This document shows, piece by piece, positions 61,034-64,000 of a stretch of 64,000 nt of DNA. Within the stretch, counting starts at the first letter, position 1; every line of letters begins with the position of its first letter. Position numbers and translations under genes: made by a program. A model generated the notes under the pieces. That model did no database searches and had not been told where the DNA came from. It saw only the letters and a list, made by a program, of their open reading frames with translations. This stretch comes from Undibacter mobilis (GTDB lineage Bacteria; Pseudomonadota; Alphaproteobacteria; Rhizobiales; Xanthobacteraceae), in NCBI RefSeq assembly GCF_003367195.1, contig NZ_QRGO01000001.1:2838501-2902500 (forward strand), in the 5' to 3' direction.

Positions 61034-62068
61034 ATGCTCGACTTCACGCCTCCTTCCCCTGAGGAAGACGCTGGCGTGGGTGCGGCCGCGGCCGCTCCTG
61101 CGCTGGATCAAGAGTTTGAATCGGACGCCGGCCTTCTCGATGCCTATTCGCGGGCGGTGACTTCAGTTGCCGACACCGTCGGACCGGCCGTGCTGCGCGT
61201 CGAAACGCGCGCCGCCGGTAACCGGCCCGGTGGCACCGGCTCCGGCGTCACCATCGCGCCGGACGGCCTGGTGCTCACCAACTGCCACGTCGTGGAAGGC
61301 GCCAAGGAGATCAGGCTGCTCGATACCGAGGGCCGGGTGATGGAAGCCCGTACGATCGGCGTCGATCCTGACACAGATCTGGCGCTGCTGCGCGCCGGCG
61401 CGGTGCGGGACCTGCCGCACGCCGCACTCGGTGATTCCAAATTACTACGCCGCGGCCAGTTGGTCGTCGCCATCGGCAATCCGCTTGGCTTTGAATCGAC
61501 GGTGACCGCCGGCGTCATCTCGGCGCTCGGCCGTTCGCTGCGCGCGCGCAACGGCCGGCTGATCGAGGACGTGATTCAGACCGACGCGGCGCTCAATCCC
61601 GGCAATTCCGGCGGCCCCCTGGTGTCGTCGCGCGGTGAAGTAATCGGCATCAACACCGCGGTGATCCGCGGCGCGCAGGGCATCTGCTTTGCCGTCGCCG
61701 CCAACACCGCGCAATTCGTGCTGTCCGAACTCATCCAGCACGGCCGCGTGCGGCGCGGCTACATCGGTGTTTCGGGTCAGACGGTGGAGGTGCCGCGGCG
61801 GCACGCACGCAACGCGGAAATCGAAAACCGCACCGGCGCGATGGTGTCCGGTCTCGAAAAAAGCGGACCGGCGGAGCGGGCGGGATTGATGTCGTTCGAC
61901 ACCATCGTGCGTGTCGATGGCGAAGCCGTGACCGGCGTCGACGATCTGATCCGCATTCTCAACGGCGACCGCATTGGCCGGTCGGTTGCGTTCGACGTGC
62001 TGCGGCGCGGACAGTTGCGTTCATTCGACGTAACGCCACTCGAACGGCCGGCGCCGAAGGCGGCGTAG
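61034..62068 (+). CDS. HtrA/Deg-type serine protease with one PDZ domain
   Basis: A 344-residue S1C protease. The trypsin fold shows PGGTGSGVTIAPDGLVLTNC with the catalytic His in NCHVVEG, DPDTDLALLRAG with the Asp, and NPGNSGGPLVSSRGEVIGIN with the Ser, the standard HtrA set. A single PDZ domain follows (RRGYIGVSGQTVEVPRR, MVSGLEKSGPAERAGL). The N-terminus (MLDFTPPSPEEDAGVGAAAA) is acidic with no signal peptide, so it may be cytoplasmic or the true start may differ. It protects against misfolded proteins in known relatives. Confidence 0.9.
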   Translation: MLDFTPPSPEEDAGVGAAAAAPALDQEFESDAGLLDAYSRAVTSVADTVGPAVLRVETRAAGNRPGGTGSGVTIAPDGLVLTNCHVVEGAKEIRLLDTEGRVMEARTIGVDPDTDLALLRAGAVRDLPHAALGDSKLLRRGQLVVAIGNPLGFESTVTAGVISALGRSLRARNGRLIEDVIQTDAALNPGNSGGPLVSSRGEVIGINTAVIRGAQGICFAVAANTAQFVLSELIQHGRVRRGYIGVSGQTVEVPRRHARNAEIENRTGAMVSGLEKSGPAERAGLMSFDTIVRVDGEAVTGVDDLIRILNGDRIGRSVAFDVLRRGQLRSFDVTPLERPAPKAA

Positions 62069-62170
62069 CGGGCGATACAGTCTGCAACTGTCAGATCGGG
62101 GATTGCGCATTTTGCGTTCCCGCTTGCGCGCGGGAACGCACGGAGACTGAAGCAGTCCCGATAAACCGGA

Positions 62171-62482
62171 TTACTGCGCCTTCTCTTCGGTCTCTTCGTC
62201 CGCGGGCGGCGCAGCGGCAGGCGTCGCCGCCGGCTTCTTGGACTTGGCCTGCTTGAGCGCATCCTGACGCGCCTTGGGCTCGTAGTTGCCGGCACCCATG
62301 CACTTCTTCATGAAGGCATCGCGCTTGGCGCCGGTCAGCTTGTCGTGTTCTGCGCCGGCCTTGCAGGTTTCCATCTTCTCCTGCTTGGTCGCGGCAGCGG
62401 CAGGCTGCGCGGCCAAAGCCAGCGGCAGAAGGCTCGCCAGCGCGAGCGTGGTGATCTTGAGCTGCGGCAAGATCTTGAGCAT
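62171..62482 (-). CDS. PsiF-repeat-like small exported protein
   Basis: A 103-residue protein with signal peptide MLKILPQLKITTLALASLLP. The mature part has EKMETCKAGAEHDKLTGAKR and DAFMKKCMGAGNYEPKARQ, which resembles a single PsiF repeat (C-x(~20)-F-M-x-x-C). The two Cys may form a disulfide. The C-terminal tail is Lys/Pro and then Glu-rich. PsiF is induced by phosphate starvation in E. coli but its role is unknown. It ends 103 bases from the HtrA gene. Confidence 0.75.
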   Translation of the reverse strand: MLKILPQLKITTLALASLLPLALAAQPAAAATKQEKMETCKAGAEHDKLTGAKRDAFMKKCMGAGNYEPKARQDALKQAKSKKPAATPAAAPPADEETEEKAQ

Positions 62483-62616
62483 GGGTGTCGTCCCTTCGCG
62501 TCGGGTTCCACGCTGCGCGCGGAACATAAATAATTATAGCACGCTTTCACCGAGTCCGGCTGGCCTCGCGCACCGCGGCGATTCCGCCGCGGGTCCGATG
62601 TGGTGGCCGATTGCGG

Positions 62617-64000
62617 CTAACTCTTGTCGCCGAGCAAGCGCTTGGCCCACCAGCCACGCTTCGGCGGTTCCGCCGCCGCAGGTGACGAAAGGATCGGCGT
62701 TGGTGCGGGCGCCGGCGGGACCGGTGCAGCCGTCGCCGTCGATTCGCTCGTCCCAACGGGCGCAGGTTCGCGGATGGTCGAACGGCGGCGTGGTGCCGCT
62801 TCCGATGTCGGTTCGCTCGCAGCCGGTGTGGTCGGCGAAGGCGCCGGTGCTGCCTGGTGAACCGGAGTCGGCTGCGGGAAGGGCGGCGCCATCAGGCCGG
62901 CATCCTCATCGCTGAGGACCGGATGCGGCGCGCCTTCCGAGGTTTCATGCACGCCCCGTTCGGCGAACGCGCCGTTCTGCTCGCCGGCCTCGCGGCCGTT
63001 GCCCTGAACGCCTTCGTCACCGCGCTGACGGTTGCGGCGTCCGCCACGGCGTCCGCGACGGCGGCGGCGGCGCGGGTCGCCATTGGCTTCGCTGCCTTCG
63101 GTGGCGGCTTCTTCGCCTTCCTGTTCGGGAGCGGATAAATCTTCCTCCGGCGAACCGGCGTCATGATCTTCATGCGCGACAGTGTGCTCGCCGAGATTCT
63201 GCTGCTGCGGTGGCTGCTGGTCGTCGCGCGGACCGCCACGACCGCGACCGCGGCCACGCCCCCGACGCTTGCGGCGACGGCGGCTGCCATCGCGCTCGGC
63301 TTCGCCGTCTTCCGTGCCTTCCGCTTCGGTTTCGTCCTCGGCGGCGTCGTCCTCGTCCTCACTGGCGGCGATGATTTCGTCTTCGTATTCCGGCTCCTCC
63401 GGAGCGACGAAGTCGTCTTCCTCGATGGCAATGGTCAAGGGCGGCGCGGCGGCGGCAATGGCCTTGGCCTGTTCGATGCTGTGGATCTGCTCGCCGCGCT
63501 CGACCATGTACGAGACCTGCGGCGCCACATTCGGATCGGCCGAGACGGTGATCGTGATGCGGAAGCGCTCTTCCAGCGCGCGCAGATGAGCGCGCTTGTG
63601 ATTGAGCACATAGAGCGCGACGTCCGAGCGCGTGCGCACGGTGAGGTTATGCGTGCCGCCCTTGTTCAGCGTGTCCTCGATCGCGCGCAGCAACTGCAGC
63701 GCCACCGACGATACCGAGCGCACGTGGCCGAGGCCGCCGCACACCGGGCATTTCTCGGTCGAACTCTCCAGCACCGAAGTGCGGATGCGCTGGCGCGACA
63801 TTTCGAGCAGGCCGAAATGCGAGATGCGGCCGACCTGGATGCGGGCGCGATCGTGCTTGAGCGCCTCTTTCATGCGCCGCTCGACCGTGCGGTTGTTGCG
63901 GCCTTCGTCCATGTCGATGAAGTCGATGACGATGAGACCGGCGAGATCGCGCAGGCGAAGCTGGCGCGCCACTTCGTCGGCGGCTTCGCAATTGGTCTTG
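62617..64000 (-). CDS. rne: ribonuclease E, C-terminal part only
   Basis: The frame runs off the window end (first codon at 63999), giving 460 residues. It begins inside the catalytic domain: the KTNCEAADEVARQLRLRDLA and GLIVIDFIDMDEGRNNRTVE segment of the DNase I-like fold, the CPVCGGLG zinc link between subunits, and HLRALEERFRITITVSADP. After about residue 200 comes a long acidic, then Arg/Gly-rich (RRRRKRRGRGRGRGRGG) disordered tail that in other RNases E binds RNA and partner proteins. A Pro-rich end with a C-terminal WWAKRLLGDKS closes it. Normal RNase E starts earlier, outside the window. Confidence 0.95.
   Translation of the reverse strand, partial: KTNCEAADEVARQLRLRDLAGLIVIDFIDMDEGRNNRTVERRMKEALKHDRARIQVGRISHFGLLEMSRQRIRTSVLESSTEKCPVCGGLGHVRSVSSVALQLLRAIEDTLNKGGTHNLTVRTRSDVALYVLNHKRAHLRALEERFRITITVSADPNVAPQVSYMVERGEQIHSIEQAKAIAAAAPPLTIAIEEDDFVAPEEPEYEDEIIAASEDEDDAAEDETEAEGTEDGEAERDGSRRRRKRRGRGRGRGRGGPRDDQQPPQQQNLGEHTVAHEDHDAGSPEEDLSAPEQEGEEAATEGSEANGDPRRRRRRGRRGGRRNRQRGDEGVQGNGREAGEQNGAFAERGVHETSEGAPHPVLSDEDAGLMAPPFPQPTPVHQAAPAPSPTTPAASEPTSEAAPRRRSTIREPAPVGTSESTATAAPVPPAPAPTPILSSPAAAEPPKRGWWAKRLLGDKS

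Noticed and set aside
1..64000. tRNA, rRNA, CRISPR array, integrase or transposase
   Set aside because: I scanned for T-loop motifs, spaced direct repeats and catalytic DDE/Tyr-recombinase motifs and saw none that hold up.

Overview
The window reads as chromosomal DNA of a GC-rich alphaproteobacterium of the order Hyphomicrobiales (Rhizobiales), probably near the Bradyrhizobium/Rhodopseudomonas/Pseudolabrys group. The grounds are a MipZ-type division ATPase, a divK-pleD pair, an EipB (DUF1849) envelope protein, DUF1489 and DUF3572 proteins, an NDUFA12-type complex I subunit, a class II (B12-dependent) NrdJ, polyhydroxyalkanoate (PHA) granule genes, and several dispersed palindromic repeat families. 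The genus call is an inference. I see no rRNA or tRNA gene, CRISPR array, prophage or transposase.

Layout. 0-12 kb: metabolic and small unknown genes, a biotin-carrying acyl-CoA carboxylase subunit (methylcrotonyl type), panC, mipZ, then a tight VWA/J-domain pair. 12-19.5 kb: a SPOR-tailed D,D-carboxypeptidase, a phasin with a clear promoter and two TGC-N3-GCA palindromes, a Tad-like VWA protein, and clpS-clpA. 19.5-29 kb: azlCD, a HIT protein, a FemAB-like protein, two related secreted Cys-motif proteins, a GDPD phosphodiesterase, RidA, eipB, dinB-DUF3572, divK-pleD. 29-33.7 kb: an accessory, repeat-rich and partly AT-rich stretch with hemolysin-III, a ParE-type toxin-antitoxin pair and a trypsin-like protease whose catalytic part lies one frame away from its N-terminus across an A8 run. 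33.8-38.4 kb: nrdJ with a long structured leader and a possible NrdR-controlled promoter. 38-49.5 kb: an MscS channel, NDUFA12, a DUF2155 protein, aat, a four-gene phosphorelay cluster, accC-accB, aroQ, a YbdK-type ligase. 49.6-64 kb: a DsbA-like protein, an M48 protease, an aminotransferase, a class C beta-lactamase, a GST, PHA depolymerase, a YitT protein, a 24-residue membrane peptide, two membrane proteins, a soluble MCP-PilZ protein, an HtrA-like protease, a PsiF-like protein, and the C-terminal part of RNase E running off the end.

How the genes fit together. Many are housekeeping: fatty-acid synthesis (accB, accC), shikimate pathway (aroQ), pantothenate (panC), proteolysis (ClpAP/ClpS with Aat, i.e. 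both the N-degron tagging enzyme and its adaptor), cell cycle (MipZ, DivK, PleD) and RNA turnover (RNase E). Phasin and PHA depolymerase indicate PHA storage. The most noteworthy signals are the frameshift-split protease beside a toxin-antitoxin pair in a repeat-bounded island, the regulatory architecture in front of the phasin and nrdJ genes, the phosphorelay cluster lying between aat and accC, and the MCP-PilZ fusion.
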